A DNA stretch of 64,000 bases from Acidimicrobiia bacterium (GCA_016871335.1 VFZF01000001.1:124001-188000), one strand, 5' to 3'; numbered from the stretch's first letter, positions 1 through 9,311 are shown. Notes: generated from the letters alone by a model not told the origin. Translations and numbers: made by a program.

Positions 1-2385
1 GATGCGACTGAACGTCACGGCCGCTGCGGACGCGGCGGCGTTCTTCGAAATGAACAGACGCCCCTTGCTTGTCGCTGCCCACAGGGTATTGCCATCAGTG
101 ACCGACCGATCGGCGGCCACCACAATGCCGTTGACCCGATCGCTGCCGTAGAAATCACTCGTCAAGTCGCCGGGCTTTCTGCTGGTGGAGTCGGGCGTCG
201 ACTGCGAGGCAAACGGGTGCGGCACCCCGAGCGGCTGCCAGTCGCCGCAACTCACCCCGGCGACAGCCCCTGTCGGGAACCGGCAGTTCGCCTCGAGGAA
301 CGACTGCGGCCCCCCATTGTTCTGCGTACGCCAGATGTGCTGAAACCCCGTGAACTGTGTGTCGGGATTCACCCGATCAAACGTCAGAAACTGCCGGCCG
401 GTCGAGGAGGTCACCGTGGCGCGTTCGTTGGAGTCCCGGATGGGATCGTCGGTGCGCACCCACATCGACTGATCCGCACTCCGGAAGTTCACGAAGAACC
501 GATTGCTCTGGAAGCTGGCAAACAGCACCTGTGGTCGCGACGGGTGAAATCCCGACGCGGAGGTGCCATCGCCAAACGCAAACAACGGCTTCCACACTCT
601 GGGATCCCCTGCACCATCCTGCCAAATCGTGCTGTTGTCCTGCAGTCCGCCAATCATCCGCCGCAACGGATCCTGCGGATCCAGCGCAATGTTGAAGAAC
701 TGCATCGTCTGCAACCCCTTGTTCAGGAAGTACAGGCGCTGCGGAATTCGACTGAGCACGACGTTGCACTGCGGCGCGGTGCCGAATAACTGCGAGCACC
801 GGCTGCTGATGTCGACAAACGAGCCGTCGTTCCGCACGACGCCGCCGTCGGAGCCCACAAACGCGATCATCGGATCCTCAGGGTGAAACACGACCGCGCG
901 AACGTCCACGTGGCTGCTGACACGCGGGTCCTGCGCGTCGCGCCCGAACCCGTGGAAGCGCACTCCGGCATCGATCGACCGCAGCGTCGGCTCTCCAAAC
1001 GTAGGCGCGGCGACGCCGCCGATGACGACCGTGTCTGGCTGACCATCCGGAACAGCCACCACTACATCGTAGAAACACTGGGCGCCACACAACGCGCGAC
1101 TGATGTATCCCGGCTGGCTGCTTGAGTTCGACGACAACGCCAGCCACGCTGATGTGTTGGTCAGGTTGGCTCCGCTTCCAGTCACGAGGCTCGCCGCAGG
1201 CACGTCTGCGTTGTCGAGGCGATAGACCCCCTGCGTCGACGTCGCCTGTGTGCCGTTATACACGTACACCCGCGTCCGTCCATCCTTCACGGTCAGGTCG
1301 AACATGGCCAGATCCTGATACCGCTGCGGCCCCACCACGGCAAACACCGGCTTGAACGACGCGTCACCACCCTCGAGCCCGGCCGCCGACCGATGGATCG
1401 CATTGTTGAATGCCGTCGCGTAGACGATGCTGCTGTTGCGGGGGTCGAGTTTGACGTGGCGAACACCGATCACGGTGTCATTCACACCGGCATTCAGCTG
1501 CCCTGTGGCTGGAAGCACGGGATCAAGGGGAGGCACCCAGATCAGCGACCAGCTGGTGCCGCCATTGTCCGTCCGATACAACCCGACGCGCGGCTGTGGA
1601 TACCCCGTCACCTGGCTCTGCCCTCCTCGGACCGCCGTCATCCCCAGCATCGCGGTCGTCGTCGCCACATACATTGTCTGCGGCCGGCCTGGCGCGATGA
1701 CCACTGTGCTGATGCCGCGCGTCATCGTGAAGTCGATCGCCGTTGGCGCCACCACGGGGTCGACGATCTCTGTTCTGACCCGCGTCCAGGTGTCGCCGCC
1801 GTCGATCGATTTGTAGAGTCCGGTGCCTGCATTGGAGTTCTGCGGCGAGTTGGGTTCACCGGTGCCGACATACACGGTGTTTGCGGACCTGTCGTTCGGA
1901 TCGAGCGTGATGCTCCCGATGCTGTTGGTGCGCATCCCTCTGGAAATCCACTGCCACTTCGGATCTTCCGTGTTCATCGCATCGTCTGTGCGCCAGACGC
2001 CACCACCGGCGGTCGCGACCCACAAGCGGCATGCGCCGCGACGCGTGCAGTGTGGCGAGATGGCCAGTGCCGCGACGCGGCCGGACACGCTCTGCGCCGG
2101 CGACCCGGTGGCACTTTGCAGCGTGGTCTCAGGACCGAGGCTGGTCCACACGGCCCCAAGCGGATTCGGACCATTGCGATAGGCCATGCCCTGGAACGCC
2201 CAGAACCGTGCGGTCGACGCGCGACGCACCTCGATGCTGCCTGGCGTTCCGGGGAACGAGCGGATGTGATCCTCGAGCTCGTAGTACCCGAGAGGTGAGT
2301 AACGATCCGGCTTTGTCTGCTCCTGAATCGCAAATCCAACCACACCGGCCGAGACAACGAGGATGAGACTGGCAATGCCGCGCAT
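1..2385 (-). CDS. Secreted Asp-box (BNR/sortilin-like) beta-propeller protein, C-terminus beyond window
   Basis: The minus strand is open for 795 codons from an ATG at 2385 to base 1, so the protein continues beyond the left edge. It starts with a short hydrophobic signal peptide (SLILVVSAGVVGF). Asp-box repeats of the sialidase/sortilin/glycosyl-hydrolase-74 propeller type follow, such as KSIDGGDTW and RTDNGGTSW, with GVWRTDD and VYVGTGEPN strands between them. Acidobacteria carry many exported proteins of this type; the ligand or substrate cannot be read from sequence. No catalytic signature was recognised in the visible part, so a glycosidase name would be a guess. The family is well supported, the function is not. 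Confidence 0.85.
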   Translation of the reverse strand, partial: MRGIASLILVVSAGVVGFAIQEQTKPDRYSPLGYYELEDHIRSFPGTPGSIEVRRASTARFWAFQGMAYRNGPNPLGAVWTSLGPETTLQSATGSPAQSVSGRVAALAISPHCTRRGACRLWVATAGGGVWRTDDAMNTEDPKWQWISRGMRTNSIGSITLDPNDRSANTVYVGTGEPNSPQNSNAGTGLYKSIDGGDTWTRVRTEIVDPVVAPTAIDFTMTRGISTVVIAPGRPQTMYVATTTAMLGMTAVRGGQSQVTGYPQPRVGLYRTDNGGTSWSLIWVPPLDPVLPATGQLNAGVNDTVIGVRHVKLDPRNSSIVYATAFNNAIHRSAAGLEGGDASFKPVFAVVGPQRYQDLAMFDLTVKDGRTRVYVYNGTQATSTQGVYRLDNADVPAASLVTGSGANLTNTSAWLALSSNSSSQPGYISRALCGAQCFYDVVVAVPDGQPDTVVIGGVAAPTFGEPTLRSIDAGVRFHGFGRDAQDPRVSSHVDVRAVVFHPEDPMIAFVGSDGGVVRNDGSFVDISSRCSQLFGTAPQCNVVLSRIPQRLYFLNKGLQTMQFFNIALDPQDPLRRMIGGLQDNSTIWQDGAGDPRVWKPLFAFGDGTSASGFHPSRPQVLFASFQSNRFFVNFRSADQSMWVRTDDPIRDSNERATVTSSTGRQFLTFDRVNPDTQFTGFQHIWRTQNNGGPQSFLEANCRFPTGAVAGVSCGDWQPLGVPHPFASQSTPDSTSRKPGDLTSDFYGSDRVNGIVVAADRSVTDGNTLWAATSKGRLFISKNAAASAAAVTFSRI

Positions 2386-2529
2386 GCGGACATTATGGAT
2401 GGAAACTCTCCTGATTCCACAACGTCATATCAGCCCATGGGCGCGGCCGGCCTCGCGAAGGCCGTGCTTCTCGCGTGGACCACGCCATCAGGGTCCGCAC
2501 GTTTTCGTTCGAGGACAGGACCAGCCGTC

Positions 2530-2739
2530 ATGTGGGCCACGCTCTGGCAGGATATCCGTTACGGACTTCGCACACTTCGCCGGGCGCCTGGCTTCACCAC
2601 CGTCGCAGTGCTGTCGTTCGCCGTGGGCATCGGGCTCAACAGCGCGATCTTCACCATTGCGGACAACCTGCGGTTCCTGCCTCTGCCCTGCGAACGGCCG
2701 GCCTCGGCGGACCTGCTGGTGGCGTTGCGGACGCTGTCG
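2530..2739 (+). pseudogene. N-terminal stub of an ADOP-type (MacB/FtsX) permease
   Basis: From the ATG at 2530 the reading frame gives MWATLWQDIRYGLRTLRRAP followed by AVLSFAVGIGLNSAIFTIAD. This is the typical start of acidobacterial duplicated orphan permeases, which normally run to about 800 residues with two FtsX domains. Likeness stops after about 70 residues, where the frame runs into the 3' end of the opposite-strand phosphatase gene at 2740. The open frame continues to 2847, but only as antisense of that gene. A GAGGACAG stretch about 15 bases upstream looks like the original ribosome binding site. This is a relic; a short membrane peptide might still be made. Confidence 0.75.
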
Positions 2740-5043
2740 TTATCCGATACGCACAGCCATCATCGTGGCGTCGTCGCCGGGCTCGCGCGTGCCGCGGAAG
2801 GACGTGACGGCTTCTTCGACCTGGGTCAGCACACGGTCGGGCGTTGACGGACCGGAGGATCCGATCGAGACCAGCAACGCTTCGAGGCGATCGGTGCCGA
2901 ACATCTCGTCGGCTTCGTTCTCCGACTCCACACAGCCGTCAGTGTAGAAGAACAGCAGGTCGCCACTCGACAGCGCCACCTCGCGATGGGAGTAGCCGCG
3001 ACCGGCCAGCAGACCGATCGGAATGCCTGTCGCGTGCATCTTTTCGAGCGCCTGGCCGGGACGCAGCACAAACTGCGGGTTGTGCCCGGCATTGACGTAC
3101 TGCAGCCGGCGTGTCGCCGGATCGAAGATCCCCAGGAACAACGTCACATACAGGCGTGACCCGGCGGTGGCCGCCATTTCGCGATCAAGGGCCTCGGCGA
3201 TCGCCGAGAGGTTCTGTCCCATGGCGAGCCGTGTGCGCAGCGACGCCTGGATGTTCGCCATCAGCAGCGCGGCGCCGACGCCTTTGCCGGAGACATCGCC
3301 GACAAGCAATGCGACATGGCCGTTGTCCAGCGCGAAGTAGTTGAAAAAGTCGCCGCCGACCTCGCGTGCGGGAATCGACACGCCCTGCACTTCCGTGAGG
3401 CCGAAGGACATCGGCGCGCTGGGCAACATGTCGAACTGGATCTGGCGGCCGAGCTCCAGCTCGCGACGCAGCCGTTCCTGCTCGCCGACCGCATGCTGAT
3501 GGCGCTCGACATCCTCGGCCATCTTGTTGAACGCGGCTGCCAATTCGCCAACCTCGTCGCGGCTGCGCACGGGCACCCGCGCGCGATAGTCGCCGTGCGC
3601 GATGCGATCAACGCCCTCGGTCAGGTCGGTCAAATCCTTGGTGAGTCTGCCTGACAACGGCACGACGCCGATGACGAGGATGCCAATCGCGAGCAGACCG
3701 AGTCCGGCATTCCGGCCGACAGTGCGGCGGAGGTTTCCCAGCGAATCAGCGACAGGACGCGCGATGCCAAACCGCAGTCCCGACCCTGACGGATCCGCCT
3801 TCACGAAGACCACCCAGTCCGACAACACCGTCTTGCCGAGCGGCCCATCGGGGCGGGCGATCGGTCCAAGATCTTCGACCGTCTTCCGGTCATCATCGTT
3901 GGCCGTGTACACCTTGCCGTCGGGCCCCACCGCAAACGGTACTTCGCCCTGTTCGCGGCGTGTTGGCGAGAACACCGTCGCCAGAACGTTTTCGAGATCG
4001 ATCGTCGCATTCACTTCACCGACGACCTTGCCGTCCTGCATCAACTTCACGTCCAGCTTGTTGCCCACCAGCGTGGACGAACGTGTCAGCGGACGCGCGG
4101 GTGTCGTCGGCGGCGCCGGAGACGTCGTCGGTTGCGGCGCCTCAGCTGGCGCGACCGGTGGAGTGGCCACAGGCGGCGTCGGCGGTACCGCGGGGTCCAC
4201 CGCAGGGCTCTGACGCACCGCTTCCGCCTTCTTCTGCAACTGCTCCGCGCCTATCCGGATGCCTTCGGCGATCCCCATCATCTTGAGGTTCACCTCGCGC
4301 GCCAACTGCGCGCGCTGTTCGGGCGTCATCTTTTCGTAGCCGCCCTCAGGCACGTACTTGCTGAACATCTCCCGGGCAATCGCGCCCATGTCGATCACGA
4401 CACGATCTGCGGACGGAGTCGCCGGCGGTGGCACACCTTCCACGGGTTTCACACCCTCAACAGGCTTCACCGTATCAGCGGGAACACTTGCCGGAGCGTC
4501 CGGCGGCCGGGGCCCACGACCACGTCCAGGCCTCGGGTCACCCCCGCGCCCGCCATCACCACGCCCGCCATCGGCGCGCTGTTGATCCTGACGCGCCACC
4601 GGGGGACGCGGACCGCCACCGCGCATGCCCTGGAACTCGACCGTCTCCAGCAACATCGCCGCAGCGCCCAAAGCCTCAGCCACACGCGCCTGTTCCGACG
4701 ACGTCGCGGGCTGTGACGCCGCCGACGCAACACCCGGTGTGATTGTCGGGGCAGCCGGAGTCGCGGGCTCGACGTCAACGTCGGCAGTCTGCGGCTCCGG
4801 CCGCTGCGCCACGCGAACGACCTCCGGCTCATTCATATCAGCCAGTTGTTCAACACGCGCACTCAGTTCGGACGTCACCAGCTGCATCCGCTGCGTCATG
4901 CCCAACGACAACTCGTCCGCTTCACGGGTGGCCAGATCCTGCAACGCCCGCACCTGACTGGTGTACGAGAAGTACGTCACGGCGGTCAGGGGCACGACCG
5001 ACAGGACCAGGAAGGCGACGATGAGGCGGGTGCGGAGTTTCAT
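2740..5043 (-). CDS. Membrane sensor with HAMP and SpoIIE/PP2C-type serine phosphatase domain
   Basis: 767 residues. One membrane segment lies at about residues 7-27 (IVAFLVLSVVPLTAV) and a second at about 441-462 (LGLLAIGILVIGVVPLSG). Between them is an extracytoplasmic region of some 410 residues, rich in proline and alanine with an RGDGGRGGDPRPGRGRG tract. After the second segment come a HAMP domain (DRIAHGDYRARVPV), a coiled coil and a PP2C/SpoIIE phosphatase domain from about 530 (REVGGDFFNYF, LLVGDVSGKGVGAALLM, YTDGCVES). Enzymes of this architecture (RsbU/RsbP-like) dephosphorylate anti-sigma-factor antagonists. It is last in a long leftward gene run, 11 bases after exonuclease III. 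The signal sensed is unknown; no RsbV/RsbW partner is in the window. Confidence 0.88.
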   Translation of the reverse strand: MKLRTRLIVAFLVLSVVPLTAVTYFSYTSQVRALQDLATREADELSLGMTQRMQLVTSELSARVEQLADMNEPEVVRVAQRPEPQTADVDVEPATPAAPTITPGVASAASQPATSSEQARVAEALGAAAMLLETVEFQGMRGGGPRPPVARQDQQRADGGRGDGGRGGDPRPGRGRGPRPPDAPASVPADTVKPVEGVKPVEGVPPPATPSADRVVIDMGAIAREMFSKYVPEGGYEKMTPEQRAQLAREVNLKMMGIAEGIRIGAEQLQKKAEAVRQSPAVDPAVPPTPPVATPPVAPAEAPQPTTSPAPPTTPARPLTRSSTLVGNKLDVKLMQDGKVVGEVNATIDLENVLATVFSPTRREQGEVPFAVGPDGKVYTANDDDRKTVEDLGPIARPDGPLGKTVLSDWVVFVKADPSGSGLRFGIARPVADSLGNLRRTVGRNAGLGLLAIGILVIGVVPLSGRLTKDLTDLTEGVDRIAHGDYRARVPVRSRDEVGELAAAFNKMAEDVERHQHAVGEQERLRRELELGRQIQFDMLPSAPMSFGLTEVQGVSIPAREVGGDFFNYFALDNGHVALLVGDVSGKGVGAALLMANIQASLRTRLAMGQNLSAIAEALDREMAATAGSRLYVTLFLGIFDPATRRLQYVNAGHNPQFVLRPGQALEKMHATGIPIGLLAGRGYSHREVALSSGDLLFFYTDGCVESENEADEMFGTDRLEALLVSIGSSGPSTPDRVLTQVEEAVTSFRGTREPGDDATMMAVRIG

Positions 5044-5054
5044 GGAGTCTCGAA

Positions 5055-5828
5055 TCAGGACGCGAACGTCGCCACAACGGGCGCGTGATCACTTGTGCCA
5101 AAGTCGCGCCTGGACACGCACGTGACGGCGGTCGCGCCCATCGCGGCCGTCGCCAGCACGTAGTCTATGCGCCAACCGATATTGCGCTGACGCAGACTGC
5201 GCCAGGGGGCCCACCACGTGAACAAGTCGTTGTTGTCGGGATCCAGCGCCCGGCCGACGTCGGTCATTCCAAGGCCCAGCACCCGGGCAAAGAGGTCACG
5301 CTCCTCCTGCCTGGTGCCGATCTGGTTGACCTTGCGTTCCTTCGGATGCACGTCCCGCTCCTCACGCGCCACGTTGATGTCCCCACACAGCACGAGCACC
5401 TGGCCCGCCTGAGTCGTTTCAGCCAGCCACCGGTGGAGGTCGCCGAAAAACCGCATCTTCGCGTCGTAGTCCTTGCCCCCGTTGGGCACGTAGACCGAGA
5501 CGAAACGGACCGGGCTCCGGTTGACTCCGACAGGCCCTGGTACATCCGCCACGACGATGCGCTGTTCAAAGTCGAACTCGGGGTGCCAGAACCTGGGCGC
5601 CTCGGTGGCGAACGTCCGCCGGATCAACAGCGCCACGCCTGAGTAGCCCCCCGCTCCATGCCACGCCGACCAGTACTCCCCGGGATTCACCAGCAACTCC
5701 GGCACCTGCGCCGGAGTCGCCTTGATCTCCTGGAGGCACAACACGTCGGGTTGTTCCGACTCCAACAACTCCTGCACCTGGGCCTGCCGCGCCCGGATGC
5801 CGTTCACGTTCCACGTAATGACCTTCAC
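5055..5828 (-). CDS. xth: Exodeoxyribonuclease III (AP endonuclease family)
   Basis: 257 residues, full length for the ExoIII/ExoA family. It opens with the metal-site motif ITWNVNGIRAR, then LCLQEIKA with the catalytic Glu, GYSGVALL, SVYVPNGG, LCGDINVAREERDVH and the closing GTSDHAPVVA with the Asp-His pair. The enzyme removes 3' blocking groups and cuts at abasic sites in base excision repair, in the cytoplasm. The start codon is GTG and overlaps the stop of the upstream aminotransferase as GTGA, so translation is probably coupled. It sits in a mixed leftward operon and is not linked to other repair genes. Confidence 0.93.
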   Translation of the reverse strand: MKVITWNVNGIRARQAQVQELLESEQPDVLCLQEIKATPAQVPELLVNPGEYWSAWHGAGGYSGVALLIRRTFATEAPRFWHPEFDFEQRIVVADVPGPVGVNRSPVRFVSVYVPNGGKDYDAKMRFFGDLHRWLAETTQAGQVLVLCGDINVAREERDVHPKERKVNQIGTRQEERDLFARVLGLGMTDVGRALDPDNNDLFTWWAPWRSLRQRNIGWRIDYVLATAAMGATAVTCVSRRDFGTSDHAPVVATFAS

Positions 5829-6994
5829 GCCAATGCCTTTATTCCCGCCGCCAGGCGGCCAACCCCTTCAACCGCCGTGCTCTTTTCCAACGCGCCGTAC
5901 GACACCCGGAGCGAACATCCGTCCGTGGCCCCGAACGCCGACCCTGGAATGACCGCCACACGATGGTCGCGAATCAGCCGTTCGGTCAGCGACATCGCGT
6001 CGCGCGTGGTGTGGACCTTGATGAAGTAATAAAACGCGCCGAGAGCCGCGGGCACGTCGCACGGCACGGACGGATCCCCCAACGCATCCGCCATCATGGT
6101 CCGCATCTCGTCGAGCCGCGCGAGGTGACCTTCGCAGTAGGCGCGCCCCACGCGCAATGCGGCGAGCGCCACACGTTGCGACACCACCGGCGGACACACA
6201 AGCAGCGTGTCCTGGATCTTGTTGACCGCCTCCCACAACGCCTCGGGAACCACCATGTACCCCATCCGCCAGCTGGCCAGTCCGTAGGCCTTCGACAGCG
6301 AATACATCGAAATGGTGTGTCCTGATGCGCCAGGAATGCTGCCGGGTGAGAAATGCGCCGCACCGGCGTACAGGAAGTACTCGTACACCTCATCGTGGAT
6401 GTGGAAGATGCCGCGCTCCCGGCATAACTGATTGACCGCGCGCAGCGAGGCCTCCGGATACACGACACCGGTCGGGTTATTGGGGGAGACGGTGACGATC
6501 GCTCGAGTTCGGGAAGTGATCGCCGCCGCGATCCTCTCCAAATCCAGTTGGCGCTGTGCATCGGTCTGCACAGGCACCACGCGCGCCCCGGCCATCTCGA
6601 TGGCCATCTCGTGGTTGAAGTAATACGGCACCGGCAGGATGACGTCATCGCCGGGGTCCGTCACCGCGAGGACCGCGTTCATGAACGCCAGATTCCCCCC
6701 GGCAGTGACCACTACCCGGCTGCCCTTCGTCACGTCGATGTGATTTTCCAGACGGAGCTTGTCCGCAATCGCCGACACCAGAGCGTCTTCGCCCTCGACC
6801 GCACCGTAGCGGTGATCGAGCGGCGACTCTGGGAATGACGCAAGTGCCGCGACGGCCTCCGGCGGCGGGCCGTAGGACACAACACCCTGACCCAATGACA
6901 CCGTGCCCGGCGTCTCGGCAATCCAGCGGCTGACGATCGGAATGATGGGTGTCTGCACCGCCGCCAGGCGGCGTGACTGCGCGTGACCACTCAT
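5825..6994 (-). CDS. PLP-dependent aminotransferase, class I/II
   Basis: 389 residues from an ATG at 6994 that overlaps the upstream stop codon (ATGA). Fold type I signatures are present: VTAGGNLAFMNAVLA near the cofactor site, VVTVSPNNPTGVVYP, a HDEVYEYFLY segment and the SLSKAYGLASWRMGY stretch with the Schiff-base lysine. The substrate cannot be assigned; it resembles the broad aspartate/aromatic aminotransferase group. The open frame reaches further upstream to 7027, but that extra part lies inside the preceding gene and has no family likeness. Neighbours in the run (TolB-like propeller, exonuclease III) give no pathway hint. Confidence 0.88.
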   Translation of the reverse strand: MSGHAQSRRLAAVQTPIIPIVSRWIAETPGTVSLGQGVVSYGPPPEAVAALASFPESPLDHRYGAVEGEDALVSAIADKLRLENHIDVTKGSRVVVTAGGNLAFMNAVLAVTDPGDDVILPVPYYFNHEMAIEMAGARVVPVQTDAQRQLDLERIAAAITSRTRAIVTVSPNNPTGVVYPEASLRAVNQLCRERGIFHIHDEVYEYFLYAGAAHFSPGSIPGASGHTISMYSLSKAYGLASWRMGYMVVPEALWEAVNKIQDTLLVCPPVVSQRVALAALRVGRAYCEGHLARLDEMRTMMADALGDPSVPCDVPAALGAFYYFIKVHTTRDAMSLTERLIRDHRVAVIPGSAFGATDGCSLRVSYGALEKSTAVEGVGRLAAGIKALA

Positions 6995-7887
6995 CGTGCG
7001 GCAGCCTGAGACACGATGGCGATCCATCGGCCATCCGGGCTCACGGTCAACCGCGTGATGTTTTCCACACCCTGCCTGGTGAGATCGGCGATTTCAGTCC
7101 AGGAGGAGGAAGGCCTCCAGAGGAACAACTTGCCCTTCTGGCCCATCACAATGGCGCCGTCGGGTGTCCAGGCGAGATCTTCGACACGCTCGAGCGTGGG
7201 CGTGAGGGTCGTGATCTGTTTCGTCTTCGGGTCCAGCTCGCGAATCACCCACGGCCCCTGGGCCGGCTTGTGCACAAAGCTCACGGTGCCGCGTCCTGGA
7301 CGGATCAACAACGATCGGCCGATGCTCTTCTCGATTACCTCACTGCCGCCGGTACGGAGGTTGAGCAACTGCAGCGTGTTGGGATCACGCTGGGCGCCAA
7401 GGACAAACGTCGCCATCTCCGACTCGGAGATCCAGACGTGGTAGCCGATCAGGCCCATGTGGGTCCACGCCAGGCCCGCGTCCGTGCCGTCCATCCTGAA
7501 CCGCCACAACTTCTGCTCGGCGCCACGAACGGTGGAAAACGTCTGCCCATCCGGCGTCAACGTCGGCGAATACTCGTTCTCCGCCGTGCGCGTGACCTGC
7601 ACGAGCTGTTTCGTCGCGATGTCGTACCGGTAGATGTCGGTCTGCACACCATCGCGATTGGAGGAGAACAACACGCCGCTGGAATCCGCGAGGAACTGCG
7701 GCTGGTTGTCATACCCGGGGTTGTTCGTGATGTTGATCGGACGCCCGACGGTCACCTTTGTGCCCGCAATCTGCAGCGGCGCCAGAAAGATCTCGGTCGC
7801 CGGCGGCGCCTGCGCACCCAGCACCATGCACCCAGCACCCAGCACCGCACAGAGCCCCCAGCCCCCAGCACCCACCACTCTTCTCAT
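6991..7887 (-). CDS. Secreted TolB/WD40-like beta-propeller protein with repeat-built signal peptide
   Basis: 298 residues. Propeller strands of the PD40/TolB type are clear: NNPGYDNQPQFLADSSGVLF, SSNRDGVQTDIYRYD, ENEYSPTLTPDGQ and WTPDGAIVMGQKG. The N-terminus (VGAGGWGLCAVLGAGCMVLG, ending near AQA) works as a signal peptide, but its DNA is made of GTGCTGGGTGC units that recur elsewhere in the window, so its codons come from a dispersed repeat. The start ATG overlaps the stop of the TrmH gene upstream and the stop overlaps the aminotransferase start. The likely place of action is the periplasm or outer membrane; the role is unknown. Confidence 0.82.
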   Translation of the reverse strand: MRRVVGAGGWGLCAVLGAGCMVLGAQAPPATEIFLAPLQIAGTKVTVGRPINITNNPGYDNQPQFLADSSGVLFSSNRDGVQTDIYRYDIATKQLVQVTRTAENEYSPTLTPDGQTFSTVRGAEQKLWRFRMDGTDAGLAWTHMGLIGYHVWISESEMATFVLGAQRDPNTLQLLNLRTGGSEVIEKSIGRSLLIRPGRGTVSFVHKPAQGPWVIRELDPKTKQITTLTPTLERVEDLAWTPDGAIVMGQKGKLFLWRPSSSWTEIADLTRQGVENITRLTVSPDGRWIAIVSQAAAR

Positions 7888-8708
7888 TCCATCCTCCGCG
7901 ACAGAGCATAAACCGCGATGGCCGTCGCCGCCGCGACATTGAGCGAGTCCACATCATTGGCCATCGGAATCCTGGCTTCGATATCTGCGGCCTGCCGCGC
8001 CTCCGCCGACAGACCTTCACCTTCCGAGCCGACAAGCAGGATCAGTCCGCGGTCCGCAGCTTGCCCGCCGTAGCCGTGGCGAAGGCAGGGCCGTAGTCCG
8101 CAGTCCTCAATATCCGGCGCCGACGGGTCCGGCGTCGTGGCGACAAGCGTCTGGCCTGCAGCCTTGAGCTGCTGCAACACATCAGGCCAGGGAGCGGCAG
8201 TGACGATGGTGGTGGCCAACACTGCGCCCATCGAGGTGCGGATGGCTTTTCGGTAGAACGGGTCGGCGCATTCGGGCCCCATCAGAAGCGTTCGCACTCC
8301 CATCGCGGAGGCGCTGCGGGCGATGGAGCCGACGTTGTCGGGATCGCGGACACGTTCGAGCAGCACCGACAGACCGCCAGCCGTGTGCATGGGTGTCCAT
8401 GCGGACAAGGGCCGACGCTCGGCAAAGGCCACGCACCCCTGATGCAGCCGGAACGTCGTCAACGCGTCCAGGTCCGCCTGGGGCGTCACGACCACGCGCG
8501 GTCGACGGTCAGGGGGCAGCGACTCGATCACATCGGCGAGCGCAGCCTCGGCGGTTGGAGTGACCATCAACCCGAGCACGGTGAACTGTGGTGCGGCAAG
8601 AAGCCGCCGCGTGACGTGACGGCCCTCGGCGACAAACACGCCCCGCGCCAGCAGCCAGGCCGGGTCAGCCGTGTGTGTGGCAATCTCGGAGAGGTCGTCG
8701 GTCGTCAC
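7884..8708 (-). CDS. TrmH/SpoU-family RNA 2'-O-methyltransferase
   Basis: 274 residues with the three SPOUT motifs: LLERVRDPDNVGSIARSA, LLVGSEGEGLSAE and IPMANDVDSLNVAAATAIA. These bind AdoMet in a trefoil knot and methylate ribose in rRNA or tRNA; the exact target cannot be told. An N-terminal substrate-binding domain (GVFVAEGRHVTRRLL) fits the RlmB/TsnR-like subgroup. Just before motif 2, residues about 200-222 (CGLRPCLRHGYGGQAADRG) are encoded by a repeat insertion at 8043-8110 that the family normally lacks. The start is GTG, overlapping the GNAT gene stop as GTGA. Both gene ends overlap neighbours, which points to one transcript. Confidence 0.9.
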   Translation of the reverse strand: MTTDDLSEIATHTADPAWLLARGVFVAEGRHVTRRLLAAPQFTVLGLMVTPTAEAALADVIESLPPDRRPRVVVTPQADLDALTTFRLHQGCVAFAERRPLSAWTPMHTAGGLSVLLERVRDPDNVGSIARSASAMGVRTLLMGPECADPFYRKAIRTSMGAVLATTIVTAAPWPDVLQQLKAAGQTLVATTPDPSAPDIEDCGLRPCLRHGYGGQAADRGLILLVGSEGEGLSAEARQAADIEARIPMANDVDSLNVAAATAIAVYALSRRME

Positions 8709-9289
8709 GCACGCGTCACCTGGCGGCGGCTGCGATGGGCGTCAAGCACGCTCAACCCGAGCGGTTTGCTGAGGTAGACCTTGGCGTCCATGACATCCGG
8801 CGATGCTTCGAGCTTGATCACGTTGAACTGCAGCGTGTCGAGCGCACCGCGCATGTCGTAGTACCGGTTCTTGGTTTTGACGACCATCTCGTCGAAGCCG
8901 CGGGACACCGCCCACACTTCCTGTTCCTCAGTGAGCGCCCGGAAGTGCCCCTGGCCGCGCCAGTCCCGGCGCGTCGCACCGAGCCAGTTGTAGAGGATGC
9001 GCCGTCCGCTGAACGCGACAGACCCCTGCAGTCGCTGCACCAGGTCGACCAGCGCCGGGTCGGTTTCGTCAGCCCTGAGTTCGTGCGACACCTTGTACGA
9101 GACGGGCACCACCGTACCGTCTTCGAGCGGGGCTTCCGCCATCAGGATCTGGAATTCGCGATCCTGGAGGCGGCTGATGATGTCGTTGGCCGTCTTCCGC
9201 TTCGGGAATTCGTTGAAGAACTCCTCGATGTACGCGATTTCAAGGGCGCCCTGCTGAAGGGGATACTCGCGAAGGTGATAGTGCGGCAC
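8705..9289 (-). CDS. GNAT-family N-acetyltransferase-like protein
   Basis: 194 residues. The segment WLGATRRDWRGQGHFRALTE matches the GNAT acetyl-CoA pyrophosphate-binding motif (R/Q-x-x-G-x-G/A), followed by a strand-helix unit (MVVKTKNRYYDMR) typical of the C-terminal half of the fold. The first half (YIEEFFNEFPKRKTANDI) is less diagnostic. The substrate is unknown. It begins the block of overlapping genes that continues with TrmH, and lies 22 bases after the ABC permease stop. A GNAT call is fairly safe; assignment to protein, tRNA or small-molecule acetylation is not possible. Confidence 0.72.
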   Translation of the reverse strand: MPHYHLREYPLQQGALEIAYIEEFFNEFPKRKTANDIISRLQDREFQILMAEAPLEDGTVVPVSYKVSHELRADETDPALVDLVQRLQGSVAFSGRRILYNWLGATRRDWRGQGHFRALTEEQEVWAVSRGFDEMVVKTKNRYYDMRGALDTLQFNVIKLEASPDVMDAKVYLSKPLGLSVLDAHRSRRQVTRA

Positions 9290-9311
9290 AGCCCCGCAAT
9301 TCTATCGCGGG

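Noticed and set aside
1393-2298. Open plus-strand frame of 301 codons near the left edge
   Set aside because: The minus strand carries an unbroken Asp-box propeller reading frame through the same bases.
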